Shown: positions 17,401 through 25,423 of the stretch, piece by piece
Position numbering within the stretch: the first letter of the stretch is position 1
Layout of the letters: each line of letters starts with the position of its first letter
Source: Stenotrophomonas indicatrix
Lineage (GTDB): Bacteria > Pseudomonadota > Gammaproteobacteria > Xanthomonadales > Xanthomonadaceae
DNA length: 64,000 nucleotides
Assembly (NCBI GenBank): GCA_041545745.1
Contig: CP168152.1
Span: forward strand, 4,516,001 to 4,580,000
Reading direction: 5' to 3'
Made by a program: the position numbers and the translations under genes
Notes under the pieces: model-generated
Seen by the model: only the letters and a program-made list of their open reading frames with translations
Database searches by the model: none
What the model was told of the DNA's origin: nothing

Positions 17401-17619
17401 ATCAATGGTGCGTCCAGCCGTATCCGCGCGGTGCTGACCACCGCACTGGTGGCCATCGTCGGCTTCATTCCGATGGCGATCGCCAGTGGTTCCGGTGCGG
17501 AAGTGCAGAAGCCGCTGGCGACGGTGGTGATCGGTGGCCTGATCACCGCCACGGTGCTGACCCTGCTGGTGCTGCCGACCTTCGCCGCGCGCGTGGCGAA
17601 GGTGCGGGCGGTGGGGTGA
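14410..17619 (+). CDS. czcA: CzcA-type heavy-metal RND transporter
   Basis: A 1069-residue inner-membrane proton/cation antiporter of the HME-RND family. The proton-relay motif in TM4 is DFGILVDGAVIVIE with D425, D431 and E438, the set characteristic of CzcA-type (Co/Zn/Cd) rather than CusA-type (Cu/Ag) pumps. The opening ETAVRHRWLVVALAALVA and the LPIDAVPDITNRQVQINT segment are standard for the family. It is the last gene of czcI-C-B-A. A GAGGA ribosome-binding site overlaps the czcB stop. Substrate identity is inferred from the motif only. No two-component regulator gene is adjacent. Confidence 0.95.
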   Translation: MFKLIIETAVRHRWLVVALAALVAAVGLFQLGKLPIDAVPDITNRQVQINTVAPALTPEQIERQVTYPLETALAGIPGLTTTRSLSRNGFSQVTAIFTDATDIYFARQQVAERMREAAEALPEGASPMLSPVTTGLGEVLMWTVDFTAFDPAKLATPGEAGWQAGEVYRTPEGNLLRTPEERATYLRTVQDWIIAPQMRSSPGLAGVDTVGGYVKEYGVHPDSARLAAHGLGLADLVTALQRSNVQAGAGFVQRAGEGLVVRADGLALTTDDLAQAPVATRNGVVVRVSDVAEVELSRAPRLGAASRNGHEAVLGTALMIAGGNSRTVAQAAAARLEQVNKSLPADIVAAPVLDRSVLVNSTIKTVAKNLTEGALLVVVVLFLLLGNLRAATITALVIPLSFLFAVIGMNRFGISGNLMSLGALDFGILVDGAVIVIESTLLMLGKRRAELGRALTAMERLRVAADSALKMARPAAFGQLIILLVFAPILTLEGVEGKTFHPMAATFMLALVGAFIFSFTFVPAMAALLVREPKLKEGEAHSDDGEHETKLIRVLRGRIEPIIRQAVARPRSVVAGAGLMLLVGIGSFGLLGREFMPTLDEGNVAMQALRVPSTSLEQSLAMQLALEKAIAQQPEVETVFSRTGTAEAAIDPMPTNISDSVIVLKPRADWPDPKLGKEALVARFEKLAGQQLGNSFEFSQPIELRFNELISGVRTDLAVMIFGDDFSQLQKVADQVALKLRAVEGAADVRVEQISGLPTLNVKIDHVAAAQYGLTAADVSDALSTGIGGTAAGKIFEGDRRFDVVVRLDDSARNDPDQLASLPIATPTGVVIPLSSVARISVSEGPNQISRNNGSRRVVVQANVRGRDLGGFVGEAQTAVAEVALPPGAYLTWGGQFENLQRAEKRLATVVPVVFLLIGSLLFMALRSGKEAVLVFSCVPLALVGGILALLLRGMPFSVSAAVGFIAVSGVATLNGLVLMQAIRERLDAGDLPMMAAINGASSRIRAVLTTALVAIVGFIPMAIASGSGAEVQKPLATVVIGGLITATVLTLLVLPTFAARVAKVRAVG

Positions 17620-17627
17620 GGTCGGAG

Positions 17628-17700
17628 GGGGTCGGAGCCCTTTCCGCGGGAAAGGGATCCGACCCCGCGCCCGGGTCGGACCCCCGCCACCGGCGGGGCT
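17628..17700. repeat. GGGGTC-type hairpin (family B) plus a second stem
   Basis: GGGGTCGGAGCCCTTTCC/GGAAAGGGATCCGACCCC at 17628-17666, then a further CCCCGCC/GGCGGGG stem at about 17683-17699. They fill the gap between the 3' ends of czcA and the convergent DUF885 gene and may act as a terminator for both. Confidence 0.75.
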
Positions 17701-17720
17701 CTGCCCCGACCACACGACGG

Positions 17721-19493
17721 TCAGGCCTTCTTGCGCTCGGCGATGTACGCCTGGATCTGCTGCTCCAGCACCGGCAGCGGCACCGAACCCTGCTTCAGCA
17801 GCGCGTCGTGGAAGCCTTTGATGTCGAACTTGTCACCCAGTTCCTTCTCCGCCTGCGCACGCAGGCGCACGATGGCGATCTCGCCGAGCTTGTAGCTCAA
17901 CGCCTGGCCCGGCCAGGAAATGTAGCGGTCCACTTCGGTGGTCACTTCGTGCTCGCTCAGCGCCGTGTGGTCACGCAGGTAGGCCAGCGCCTGCTCGCGG
18001 CTCCAGCCCTTGCTGTGCACGCCGGTGTCGATCACCAGGCGCGTGGCACGCCACATCTCATAGGTCAGGCGACCGAAATCCTCGTAGGGGGTTTCGTAGA
18101 TGCCCATTTCCACGCCCAGCTTCTCGCAGTACAGCGCCCAACCTTCGCCATAGGCAGAGATGTAGGCATTGCGGCGGAACTCCGGCAGGTTCTTCTGCTC
18201 GGCGGCGATGGCACCCTGCAGTGCATGGCCCGGATCGGATTCGTGCAGGGTCAGCGCTGGCAGGTTGTACAGCGGACGCGACGGCAGGTTGTAGGTGTTG
18301 AGCCAATAGGTGCCCATGCCACCTCGGCCGGCGGTCCAGAACGGCGCGATGTCCGGTGGCACCGGCACGATGGTGAAGCGCGCGCGCGGCAATGTCATGT
18401 ACTTGCCGAGCTGGCCATCGGCACGCTTGGAGATCCATGCGGCACGCGACAGCAGTTCTTCCGGGGTCCTGGCATAGAACTGCGGGTCGGTACGCAGGAA
18501 GGTCAGGAACTCGGCAAAGCTGCCCTTGAACTTCACCTGCTTGATGATGTCGTTCATTTCCTTCTGGATGCGTGCCACTTCATCCAGGCCGATGCGGTGG
18601 ATCTCGTCCGGTGACAGGTCCAGCGTGGTGTATTCGTGGATCTGCTGCTTGTAGTACGCCTTGCCGTCGGGCATCGCTTCGGCGGCCAGGGTGGTACGCG
18701 CCTGCGGCACGTATTCGTTGACGAAGAACGTGCGCAACTGCTGGAACGCCGGCACCACCTTGCCGCTGATCGCCGCGCGCGCCTGTGCCTGCAGCTTGGC
18801 CTGCTCGGCAACCGGGACGGTGTTGGGCAGCTTCTTGAACGGCGCGTACAGCGGCGATTCGGTCGGGTCCTTCAGTTCGGCGACGGTGGCGATGGACACC
18901 TCGCGACCATCGAGCACCGCACGCGGCACGCTGAAGCCGCGCTTCAGGCCGGCACGCATGTTGTCGGTCTGCTGGTCGAAGTAGCGCGGCACATCATTCA
19001 GGCGCGCGATGTAGTTCTGGTAATCCTGCACGGTCTTCATTTCGCGCCGGGCCATGAAGGACAGGTTGGACCAGAACGAGGAGTCGGCGTTGAACGGCAT
19101 TTCGTAGCCGCGCAAGCACACTTCTTCGGCCAGGTTGAACACCTGGTCACGGTAGATCGCGTAGTTGACCTGGTTGTCGGGTGACAGGGTCTTCGGGTCG
19201 ATCTTCTTCAGCGCGGCCAGGGTCTCGTCCCATACCTTCAAGCGCGCCTGCTGCGCGGCCGCGCCGACGTCGGGCAGGCGGGTGGCGTTGGCCGGGGCGT
19301 CTTCGTCCTCGCTGGCCTCGCCGCCGCCGTCCTGGCGCCACTTCCATTCCTTCTCGTACAGCGCGCGGAAGGCCGCATCGGCGGCCGATTCAGCGGCCAC
19401 GCTGGCCGGCGCGGCGGCGGTGGGCGGCGCGGCCAACGCCACGGCGGGGGCAGACAGGGCGATCAGCAGGGCAACGGCAAGACGGGTTTTCAC
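17721..19493 (-). CDS. DUF885 family exported putative metallopeptidase
   Basis: A 590-residue exported protein. A signal peptide (VKTRLAVALLIALSAPAVALA-type) occupies the first ~22 residues, followed by an Ala/Pro linker. The C-terminal half contains LHESDPGHALQG and YGEGWALYCE, matching the HExxPGH plus downstream Glu arrangement of DUF885 proteins, which are considered zinc-dependent peptidase-like. I start it at the GTG at 19493, directly ahead of the signal peptide. The open frame runs a further 120 codons upstream, but through SMAG repeats, so that extension is not real coding sequence. The substrate is unknown. Confidence 0.85.
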   Translation of the reverse strand: MKTRLAVALLIALSAPAVALAAPPTAAAPASVAAESAADAAFRALYEKEWKWRQDGGGEASEDEDAPANATRLPDVGAAAQQARLKVWDETLAALKKIDPKTLSPDNQVNYAIYRDQVFNLAEEVCLRGYEMPFNADSSFWSNLSFMARREMKTVQDYQNYIARLNDVPRYFDQQTDNMRAGLKRGFSVPRAVLDGREVSIATVAELKDPTESPLYAPFKKLPNTVPVAEQAKLQAQARAAISGKVVPAFQQLRTFFVNEYVPQARTTLAAEAMPDGKAYYKQQIHEYTTLDLSPDEIHRIGLDEVARIQKEMNDIIKQVKFKGSFAEFLTFLRTDPQFYARTPEELLSRAAWISKRADGQLGKYMTLPRARFTIVPVPPDIAPFWTAGRGGMGTYWLNTYNLPSRPLYNLPALTLHESDPGHALQGAIAAEQKNLPEFRRNAYISAYGEGWALYCEKLGVEMGIYETPYEDFGRLTYEMWRATRLVIDTGVHSKGWSREQALAYLRDHTALSEHEVTTEVDRYISWPGQALSYKLGEIAIVRLRAQAEKELGDKFDIKGFHDALLKQGSVPLPVLEQQIQAYIAERKKA

Positions 19494-19860
19494 AAGCACA
19501 GGTTCCCGGGAAGGCAGACCCCGATCATGGCACCCCGGATCGCGCATGGCATGGGACGAAGGTCCTGCCTGCAACACAGGCAGGACCGGGAACCGGCCGC
19601 AGGCCGGGACCCCCAGCGCCGAAGGCGCGCCGGCTGCTCTTGCGCTCGATGCGTGGAAAAATCCACGCCTCGCATGGCATGGGACAGAGCCCGGCCTCAG
19701 TAGATCCACGCCATGCGTGGATGCCCCTGGCGCTGGGCACACCTGCGCCGACCAAGGTCGGCGTCTACCGGAGCACCGAGGCGCCAGCATTGCCGCTCTG
19801 GTAGTGGCCAACCTTGGTTGGCCCCGCAAAACCCAGCGCCGACCAAGGTCGGCATCTACC
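19494..19860. repeat. SMAG repeat cluster in a 370-bp gene-free gap
   Basis: The gap between the LAB_N gene and the DUF885 gene is almost entirely repeats. It holds a GGTCCTGCCTG/CAGGCAGGACC hairpin (19561-19586), a CGTGGA/TCCACG element near 19652-19668, then four SMAG units: plus at 19700-19722 (ATCCACGC stem), minus at 19746-19768 (GCCGACC stem), plus at 19801-19824 (GGCCAACC stem) and minus at 19839-19859 (GCCGACC stem). Units alternate orientation. I see no gene here. Confidence 0.8.
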
Positions 19861-19866
19861 AACGCC

Positions 19867-20214
19867 TCAGTGGCTGGCCTTGTCCCGCTTCCAGCCGCGG
19901 TGCTTGATGTCCAGCTGCAGGCTGTACAGCGCGGTGAACGCCGGGAACAGGTTCTGCAGCACGCCCACCGAGTCCTGCTTGGCCGAGAACAGGAAGTAGC
20001 TCAGCGTCATCAGGCTGCCGACCACGCTCATGTACCAGAACAGGCGCGGGATCACCGGCTTGCCGGCGCGCTTGGAGGCGACGAACTGGACCAGCCAGCG
20101 GCCGCCAAACATCAATGCGCCGGTGTAGCCGATCAGCTTCCAACCGGTCACATGCAGGCCGGTCCAGTACAACCAGGTCAGCGGCTGGTCCAGCCAGTGA
20201 AGCTCCAGATCCAT
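19867..20214 (-). CDS. LAB_N (lipid A biosynthesis N-terminal domain) membrane protein
   Basis: A 115-residue protein with about three membrane helices and the LAB_N signature GWKLIGYTGALMFGGRWLVQ, then RLFWYMSVVGSLMTLSYF. Such small proteins accompany GT2 glycosyltransferases that load undecaprenyl phosphate with a sugar, and may act as its membrane partner. The start ATG overlaps the glycosyltransferase stop (TGATG), and the ribosome-binding site GGAGGAG lies inside that upstream gene, so the two are translationally coupled. Despite the domain name it is not lipid-A-disaccharide synthase. Confidence 0.88.
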   Translation of the reverse strand: MDLELHWLDQPLTWLYWTGLHVTGWKLIGYTGALMFGGRWLVQFVASKRAGKPVIPRLFWYMSVVGSLMTLSYFLFSAKQDSVGVLQNLFPAFTALYSLQLDIKHRGWKRDKASH

Positions 20215-20936
20215 CAACGCTCCTCCACCGCGGTGCGCTTGCTGCGGGTGATCAGCCAGGCCACGCCGCGCAGGTCGCGGATGCCGACCAGCGCGCGGCC
20301 GAGATTGTTGTACTTGGACACGCCCGCGGTGCGGTGACGATGGTTGACCGGCACACTGATGGTCTTCCAGCCGGCGCGCTGCATCAGCGCCGGCAGGTAG
20401 CGATGCATGTGGTCGAAGTACGGCAGATCAAGGAAGGCGTTGCGCTCGAACAGCTTGATGCCGCAGCCGGTATCGGGGGTGTCATCGCGCAGCATGCGCG
20501 CGCGGATGGCGTTGGCCCACTTGCTGGCCCAGCGCTTGCTGCCGCTGTCCTGGCGGTTGACGCGCCAGCCGGCAAACAGCTTCACCTGGGCGTCGGCGGT
20601 ACCGCGGGCCTCCAACAGCTTGGGGATGTCGGCCGGATCGTTCTGGCCATCACCGTCGAGGGTGGCGATCCACGGTGCACGCGCGTGCTTGACGCCGGTA
20701 CGTACCGCGGTGCTCTGCCCGCTCTGCGAGACGTGGTGCAGCACGCGCAGCTCCGGCGTGATGGCCTTCAGGCCCTGCAGCACGGCCAGGGTGTCATCGC
20801 GCGAATGATCATCGATGTAGACGATCTCGAACGGCAGCCGGCCGCGCAGTGCAGCGGTGATTTCGGCCACCAGGGGCGCGACGTTGTCGCGCTCGTTGAA
20901 TACTGGGACGACGACGGACAGCTCGGGTTGGCTCAT
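20214..20936 (-). CDS. GT2 family glycosyltransferase (DPM1/GtrB-like)
   Basis: A 240-residue GT-A glycosyltransferase. It opens ELSVVVPVFNERDNVAPL, has the acidic motifs YIDDHSRDDT and TLDGDGQNDP (DxD-type metal and nucleotide binding), and RWASKWANAIRARML, as in dolichol- or undecaprenyl-phosphate sugar transferases. It lacks the two C-terminal membrane helices found in GtrB/ArnC, which the coupled LAB_N protein may replace. It probably makes a polyprenyl-phosphate sugar for envelope glycan modification. The third partner usually seen, an ArnT-like GT-C transferase, is not adjacent here. Confidence 0.9.
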   Translation of the reverse strand: MSQPELSVVVPVFNERDNVAPLVAEITAALRGRLPFEIVYIDDHSRDDTLAVLQGLKAITPELRVLHHVSQSGQSTAVRTGVKHARAPWIATLDGDGQNDPADIPKLLEARGTADAQVKLFAGWRVNRQDSGSKRWASKWANAIRARMLRDDTPDTGCGIKLFERNAFLDLPYFDHMHRYLPALMQRAGWKTISVPVNHRHRTAGVSKYNNLGRALVGIRDLRGVAWLITRSKRTAVEER

Positions 20937-21026
20937 GGGGGGACTCGGCCAAGGAGGGACAAAGACCGCGCATTTTCCGATGCCGAGGTTATCCGAAGAT
21001 GAATACGACAGTGTGAGGATGCGTTC

Positions 21027-21992
21027 TCACGCGCGATCAGCAAAATACTCGCGGCACCACTGCACCACCGGTGGCAGGCCCTGTTCGATGGGCATGACCG
21101 GTTCGTAGCCAAATGCGTCATGTGCGCGCCGGGTATCGGCCATCGTGCGTACCATGTCGCCCGGCTGCATCGGCTTGTAGACCTTCTGCGCGGGGCGACC
21201 AGCGGCCTGCTCGATCACGCCGATGAAGCGCTCCAGCTCGACCGGCGTGTGGTTGCCGAGATTGAACACCCGGTGCGGCACCGGACCATCAGCCGGGTGC
21301 GCGAGGGCGCCGAGAATACCGGCCACGATGTCGGAGACATGTGTGAAGTCGCGCTGCATGCGGCCTTCGTTGAACACATCGATCGAACGACCGGCCAGCA
21401 CCGCGCGCGAGAACAGCAGCGGCGCCATGTCCGGCCTGCCCCACGGGCCGTACACGGTGAAGAAGCGCAGGCCGGTGGCACGCAGGCCATACAGCTGCGC
21501 GTAGGTGTAGGCCATCAGTTCATTGGCGGCCTTGGTGGCGGCGTACAGCGAGCGCGGCTGGTCCACGCGCTGGTCTTCGGAGAACGGCGGCGTAGCCGAA
21601 TCGCCATACACCGAACTGCTGGACGCATACACCAGGTGCTGCACGCCACGGTGTCGGCACAGTTCAAGCATGTTGACGAAGCCGACCAGGTTGCTGTCGA
21701 CGTAGGCGTGCGGGTTTTCCAGCGAATAACGCACCCCGGCCTGCGCGGCCAGGTGGATCACCGCCGTCGGCTGGATCTCGTCGAACAGCGCGGCCAGGCC
21801 CTCGCGGTCGGTCAGGTCCAGCGTGCGCAGGTCCAGCCTCGGGCACAGCGCGGCCACACGGTCGCGCTTGATCTGCGGGTCGTAGTAATCGTTGAAGTTG
21901 TCCAAGCCGACCACCGACTGGCCCGCATCAAGCAGGGCACGCGCGGTGTAGGCACCGATGAAGCCGGCTGCGCCGGTGAGCAGGATGGTCAT
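21027..21992 (-). CDS. NAD-dependent sugar-nucleotide epimerase (UDP-glucuronate epimerase-like)
   Basis: A 321-residue extended short-chain dehydrogenase. The NAD-binding motif GAAGFIG is at residues 7-13, the catalytic SSSSVYG near 124-130, and the YxxxK pair is Tyr150/Lys154 (YAATK). The sequence LDNFNDYYDPQIKRDR after the second strand is typical of UDP-glucuronate 4-epimerases and related enzymes. It lies upstream of the GT2/LAB_N pair on the same strand (90 bp apart), so it may supply the sugar nucleotide for that pathway. Substrate specificity is inferred. Confidence 0.88.
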   Translation of the reverse strand: MTILLTGAAGFIGAYTARALLDAGQSVVGLDNFNDYYDPQIKRDRVAALCPRLDLRTLDLTDREGLAALFDEIQPTAVIHLAAQAGVRYSLENPHAYVDSNLVGFVNMLELCRHRGVQHLVYASSSSVYGDSATPPFSEDQRVDQPRSLYAATKAANELMAYTYAQLYGLRATGLRFFTVYGPWGRPDMAPLLFSRAVLAGRSIDVFNEGRMQRDFTHVSDIVAGILGALAHPADGPVPHRVFNLGNHTPVELERFIGVIEQAAGRPAQKVYKPMQPGDMVRTMADTRRAHDAFGYEPVMPIEQGLPPVVQWCREYFADRA

Positions 21993-22044
21993 TGCGGTGA
22001 GCCTGGAATTCAGCCGTTACAGAGTCTGATGGTACGCGCAGGGC

Positions 22045-22770
22045 CTAGAACAGGCCGAAACGCTTCTTGGCCACATTGGTGCGCCCCGGCTGGATGACAT
22101 CCTGGATGTTCTTCGCATCGAAGCGGTCCAGCAGGGTTTCCGAATCCTTCTTCAGCTTCAGGTCCATCTCTTCCGGGTACAGCGGCACGATCGCCATGAA
22201 CTCGATGGTCGTGCCGTCTTCCAGCTCCAGCGTGCCGAAATCGTCCGGGGTGGTGACCGGCGGCAGCACGATGGCGCCATCGAATCCCACGCCCGGTGCA
22301 TAGGGCTCGGACGGATGGCCGTTGGGAATGGTGTGGCCGAAGCCCAGCCAGGTGTCGTACTCATGCGGCAACCGCGCCAGGGTCTTCAACAGACGCACCG
22401 GCCAATAGTTGCGCTCATCCTCGAAGGCATCCTGGGTGATCGGCCAATCCGCCGACAGGGTCACCATCAGTTCCATGTGCCGGGGGGCGTCCACCTCATC
22501 GGGCACGGCCATCGGCAGATCGCTCATGCCCGAGGTCACCAGGCGCAGGTACGGGCACTCGTCGGTGGCCGGCACCACGTGCACGTCGATGTGCACGATA
22601 TCGGAGATGATTTCGTGGAAGACACCGGAGATCGGGCCAAGATGGCGCTCGATGTGCGCGCTGATTTCCTCGATGTGCGACTCGCCCTGGGCCGGTGTGA
22701 AGTCCTTCTCGCGGTTGTGCACGAGAATCGGGCTGCCGCCTGGGCTGACGTCGTCGATTTCAATGGTCAT
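22045..22770 (-). CDS. Suppressor-of-fused (SUFU) domain protein
   Basis: A 241-residue soluble protein that I recognise as bacterial SUFU-like. The central SHIEEISAHIERHLGPISGVFHEI, then DIVHIDVHVV, YLRLVTSGMSDLPMAVP and HMELMVTLSADWP follow the SUFU domain, with a C-terminal RNYWPVRLLKTLARLPHEYDTWLGFGHT block. Bacterial SUFU proteins have been linked to immunity against polymorphic toxins, but no toxin gene is next to this one. The ATG at 22770 has an AGGGAG ribosome-binding site; the open frame upstream to 22953 is non-homologous. It lies between the epimerase and parB with no obvious operon. Confidence 0.8.
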   Translation of the reverse strand: MTIEIDDVSPGGSPILVHNREKDFTPAQGESHIEEISAHIERHLGPISGVFHEIISDIVHIDVHVVPATDECPYLRLVTSGMSDLPMAVPDEVDAPRHMELMVTLSADWPITQDAFEDERNYWPVRLLKTLARLPHEYDTWLGFGHTIPNGHPSEPYAPGVGFDGAIVLPPVTTPDDFGTLELEDGTTIEFMAIVPLYPEEMDLKLKKDSETLLDRFDAKNIQDVIQPGRTNVAKKRFGLF

Positions 22771-22912
22771 GTCCTGCTCCCTGGATGAGCCACGGGGCGG
22801 AGCGGCCCACCTGCGGTGGACGATACGACCTCCGGCACGCGCGGCGGTGCGTTCCCTGCAATCGACGGAGCACGGCAGGAACAGGCCGTACTCCCATGAA
22901 ACTGCGCCGGGG

Positions 22913-23836
22913 TCAGCCCTGGCGCGTGCGCAGCCGCTCCAGCACGCCATCAAGCGTGTCCAGGTTGGCGTAATGGATGATCAGCTTGCCCTTGCCACCG
23001 CGGCCATGGTTGATCGCAACGGAGGTGCCCAGTACTTCGGACAGCTCGGTTTCCAGCGAGGCGATATCGGCCTGCTGCACCTTGGCCACCGGCTGCGGAC
23101 GGTTGCTCGGCACCTTGCCGGCGGCGAACGCCTGCGCACGACGCTCGACCTCACGCACCGACCAGCCTTCATCGGCCGCTTCCTGGGCCAGCTTGCTGGC
23201 CAGTTCCGGGGCCAGCGTCAGCAGCGCGCGGGCGTGCCCCATCTCCAGCCGGCGCGTTTCCAGCAGCAGGCGGATGGCGATCGGCAGTTCCAGCAGGCGC
23301 AGCAGGTTGGACACCGCCGCGCGCGAGCGGCCGACGGCCTCGGCGGCCTCGGCATGGGTCAGGGTGAATTCGCTGATGAGGCGCTGCAGTGCTTCGGCTT
23401 CTTCCAGCGGGTTGAGGTCTTCACGCTGGATGTTCTCGATCAGCGCCATCGCGATGACGGTGCGGTCTTCCAGCTCGCGCACCACCACCGGCACTTCGTC
23501 CAGGCCAGCCAGCTGCGAGGCGCGCCAGCGACGTTCACCGGCGACGATTTCGAAGTTGCCTGCCGGCAGCTGGCGCACCAGGATCGGCTGGATCACGCCC
23601 TGCGACTTGATCGAGTCGGCCAGTTCGGACAGCTTGCCCTGGTCCATTTCGCGACGCGGCTGGTACTTGCCCGGCTGCAGCTGGCCTACCGGCAGCTTGC
23701 GCAGCACTTCACCGGGCAGCGGCTCGATCACCGCCGTGCTGGCCTGCACCTGGCTGACCGAGCCCTTCGGACCGAGCAGTGCGTCCAGGCCGCGGCCGAG
23801 GCCTCGCTTCTTGGCTGCAGGCTTGCTGCTGGTCAT
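22913..23836 (-). CDS. parB: Chromosome partitioning protein ParB
   Basis: A 307-residue DNA-binding CTPase that loads on parS and recruits SMC for origin segregation. The N-terminal basic region KKRGLGRGLDALLG is followed by the ParB/Srx nuclease-like domain with the GERRWRA nucleotide-binding motif. The helix-turn-helix (LTHAEAAEAVGRSRAAVSNLLRLL) recognises parS, and a C-terminal dimerisation segment ends the protein. The start overlaps the parA stop by one base (TGATG), so translation is coupled. I find no good parS site in this window. Confidence 0.97.
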   Translation of the reverse strand: MTSSKPAAKKRGLGRGLDALLGPKGSVSQVQASTAVIEPLPGEVLRKLPVGQLQPGKYQPRREMDQGKLSELADSIKSQGVIQPILVRQLPAGNFEIVAGERRWRASQLAGLDEVPVVVRELEDRTVIAMALIENIQREDLNPLEEAEALQRLISEFTLTHAEAAEAVGRSRAAVSNLLRLLELPIAIRLLLETRRLEMGHARALLTLAPELASKLAQEAADEGWSVREVERRAQAFAAGKVPSNRPQPVAKVQQADIASLETELSEVLGTSVAINHGRGGKGKLIIHYANLDTLDGVLERLRTRQG

Positions 23837-24633
23837 CAGACGGTCTCCACGGCCTTGCTGGCCTTGTTGCGTTCGTTGTTGCGACGGATGATCTCGCCGG
23901 CCAGGCCGAGGTAGGCCACGCCGCCGCGCGAAGCACGATCGTAGCCGACGATGCTCTGGCCATGGCTGGGCGCCTCGGCCAGGCGCACGTTGCGCGGTAC
24001 GATGGTGCGGAACACGCGGTCACCGAAATGCTCGGTGAGCTCGGCCGACACGGCATTGGCCAGGTTGTTGCGCACATCAAACATGGTGCGCAGCACGCCT
24101 TCGATCTCCAGCGCCGGGTTGAGGTTGGCACGCAGCGCTTCGATGGTTTCCACCAGCGCGCTCAGGCCTTCCAGCGCGTAGTACTCGCACTGCATCGGCA
24201 CGATCACCGAATCGGCGGCGGCCAGTGCGTTGAGGGTCAGCAGCGAGAGCGCCGGCGGGCAGTCGATCAGGATGTAGTCGTACTCGTCGCGGATCGGCGC
24301 CAGCGCGCGCTTCAGGCGCTGCTCGCGCTCGCTCTGCGCCATCAGCTGGATCTCGGCCGCGGTCAGGTCGATGTTGCCCGGCAGCAGGTCGTAGCCTTCG
24401 GCGGTCTGCACGCGGACGTCGGCAGCGCTGGACTCGCCCAGCAGCAGATCGTAGGTGGAGGAGACCAGCTCGCGCTTGTCCACGCCACTGCCCATGGTCG
24501 CGTTGCCCTGGGAATCCAGGTCGACCAACAGCACGCGCTTGGGTGCGTTGGCCAGGGAAGCGGCCAGGTTGACGGCGGTCGTGGTCTTGCCGACGCCACC
24601 CTTCTGGTTGGCGATGGCGATGATGCGGGCCAT
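23836..24633 (-). CDS. parA: Chromosome partitioning ATPase ParA (Soj)
   Basis: A 265-residue Walker-type ATPase that positions the ParB-bound origin. The deviant Walker A KGGVGKT is at residues 11-17 with the signature Lys. The DLDSQGNAT switch and DYILIDCPPALSLLT Walker B follow. Homology begins at the ATG at 24633; the open frame extends 49 codons upstream without homology. It forms a gene pair with parB and lies 112 bp downstream of rsmG, the standard rsmG-parA-parB order near bacterial origins. Confidence 0.97.
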   Translation of the reverse strand: MARIIAIANQKGGVGKTTTAVNLAASLANAPKRVLLVDLDSQGNATMGSGVDKRELVSSTYDLLLGESSAADVRVQTAEGYDLLPGNIDLTAAEIQLMAQSEREQRLKRALAPIRDEYDYILIDCPPALSLLTLNALAAADSVIVPMQCEYYALEGLSALVETIEALRANLNPALEIEGVLRTMFDVRNNLANAVSAELTEHFGDRVFRTIVPRNVRLAEAPSHGQSIVGYDRASRGGVAYLGLAGEIIRRNNERNKASKAVETV

Positions 24634-24745
24634 GCGGGTGTGCCTCGTCGACGTGTGCTGGGACCGGTCATTATGCGTACAACCGGGCCCGTGCGGAAAT
24701 CGTGGATCGCCAACCGCTTGTTCCACAAGGGGCGGGCGGCGGGGT

Positions 24746-25384
24746 TCAGGGGCCTGTGACGGTGACCAGATGGCGTTCACCGGCCAAGCCGGGCACGCTC
24801 AGCGGGACCACCTCGCGCACCTGCCAACCGGCCGGCAGCGCTGCGATCTCTTCATGCGGGTAGACGCCCTTCATGGCCAGCAGCACGCCACCGGGGCGCA
24901 GCAGGTGGCCACCGACGCGGACGATGCCGGCCAAGGTGTCCATCGCGCGCGCGGTCAGCTGGTCGTAGCTGCCCGGCTCGGCCAGCGCTTCGGCGCGCGA
25001 TTCGGCCACGCGGGCATTGCCCAGGCCCAGCTGGCGCACGGCCTCGCGCATGAAGCGGGCTTTCTTGCCGTTGCTTTCCACCAGGGTGACCTGCAGACCC
25101 GGGCAGGCGATCGCCAGCGGGATGCCCGGCAACCCGGGGCCGGTACCGAGGTCGGCCAGGCTGCCATCGGCCACGAACGGCTGCATCGCCAGTGAATCGA
25201 GCAGATGGCGGGTGACCATTTCCTGCGGATCGCGGATGGCGGTGAGGTTGTAGGTGCCGTTCCAGCGGTGCAGCAGCGCCAGGTAGCGCAGCAGCGGCGG
25301 GGCCAGCTCGGCGGCCAGGCCCATGCTGGCCAGGCCCTGCTGCAGCGTGTTCGCTACGCCGGCGGGAAGATCGTGTTCGCTCAT
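24746..25384 (-). CDS. rsmG: 16S rRNA (guanine527-N7)-methyltransferase RsmG
   Basis: A 212-residue SAM-dependent methyltransferase (formerly GidB) that modifies G527 of 16S rRNA. The SAM-binding loop [15 protein letters not shown] lies at about residues 98-112. The preceding [26 protein letters not shown] block is a strong family marker. Full length. mnmG, which often precedes it, is not adjacent here; a phosphopantetheinyl transferase gene lies upstream instead. Confidence 0.97.
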   Translation of the reverse strand: MSEHDLPAGVANTLQQGLASMGLAAELAPPLLRYLALLHRWNGTYNLTAIRDPQEMVTRHLLDSLAMQPFVADGSLADLGTGPGLPGIPLAIACPGLQVTLVESNGKKARFMREAVRQLGLGNARVAESRAEALAEPGSYDQLTARAMDTLAGIVRVGGHLLRPGGVLLAMKGVYPHEEIAALPAGWQVREVVPLSVPGLAGERHLVTVTGP

Positions 25385-25423
25385 GCCGGCATTATCGCCG
25401 GTTTTCGCCGTTGATTCGCCGAT

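Noticed and set aside
19494..19862. N-terminal extension of the DUF885 protein by 120 codons
   Set aside because: The extension reads through four SMAG palindromes; a signal peptide begins at the GTG at 19493.
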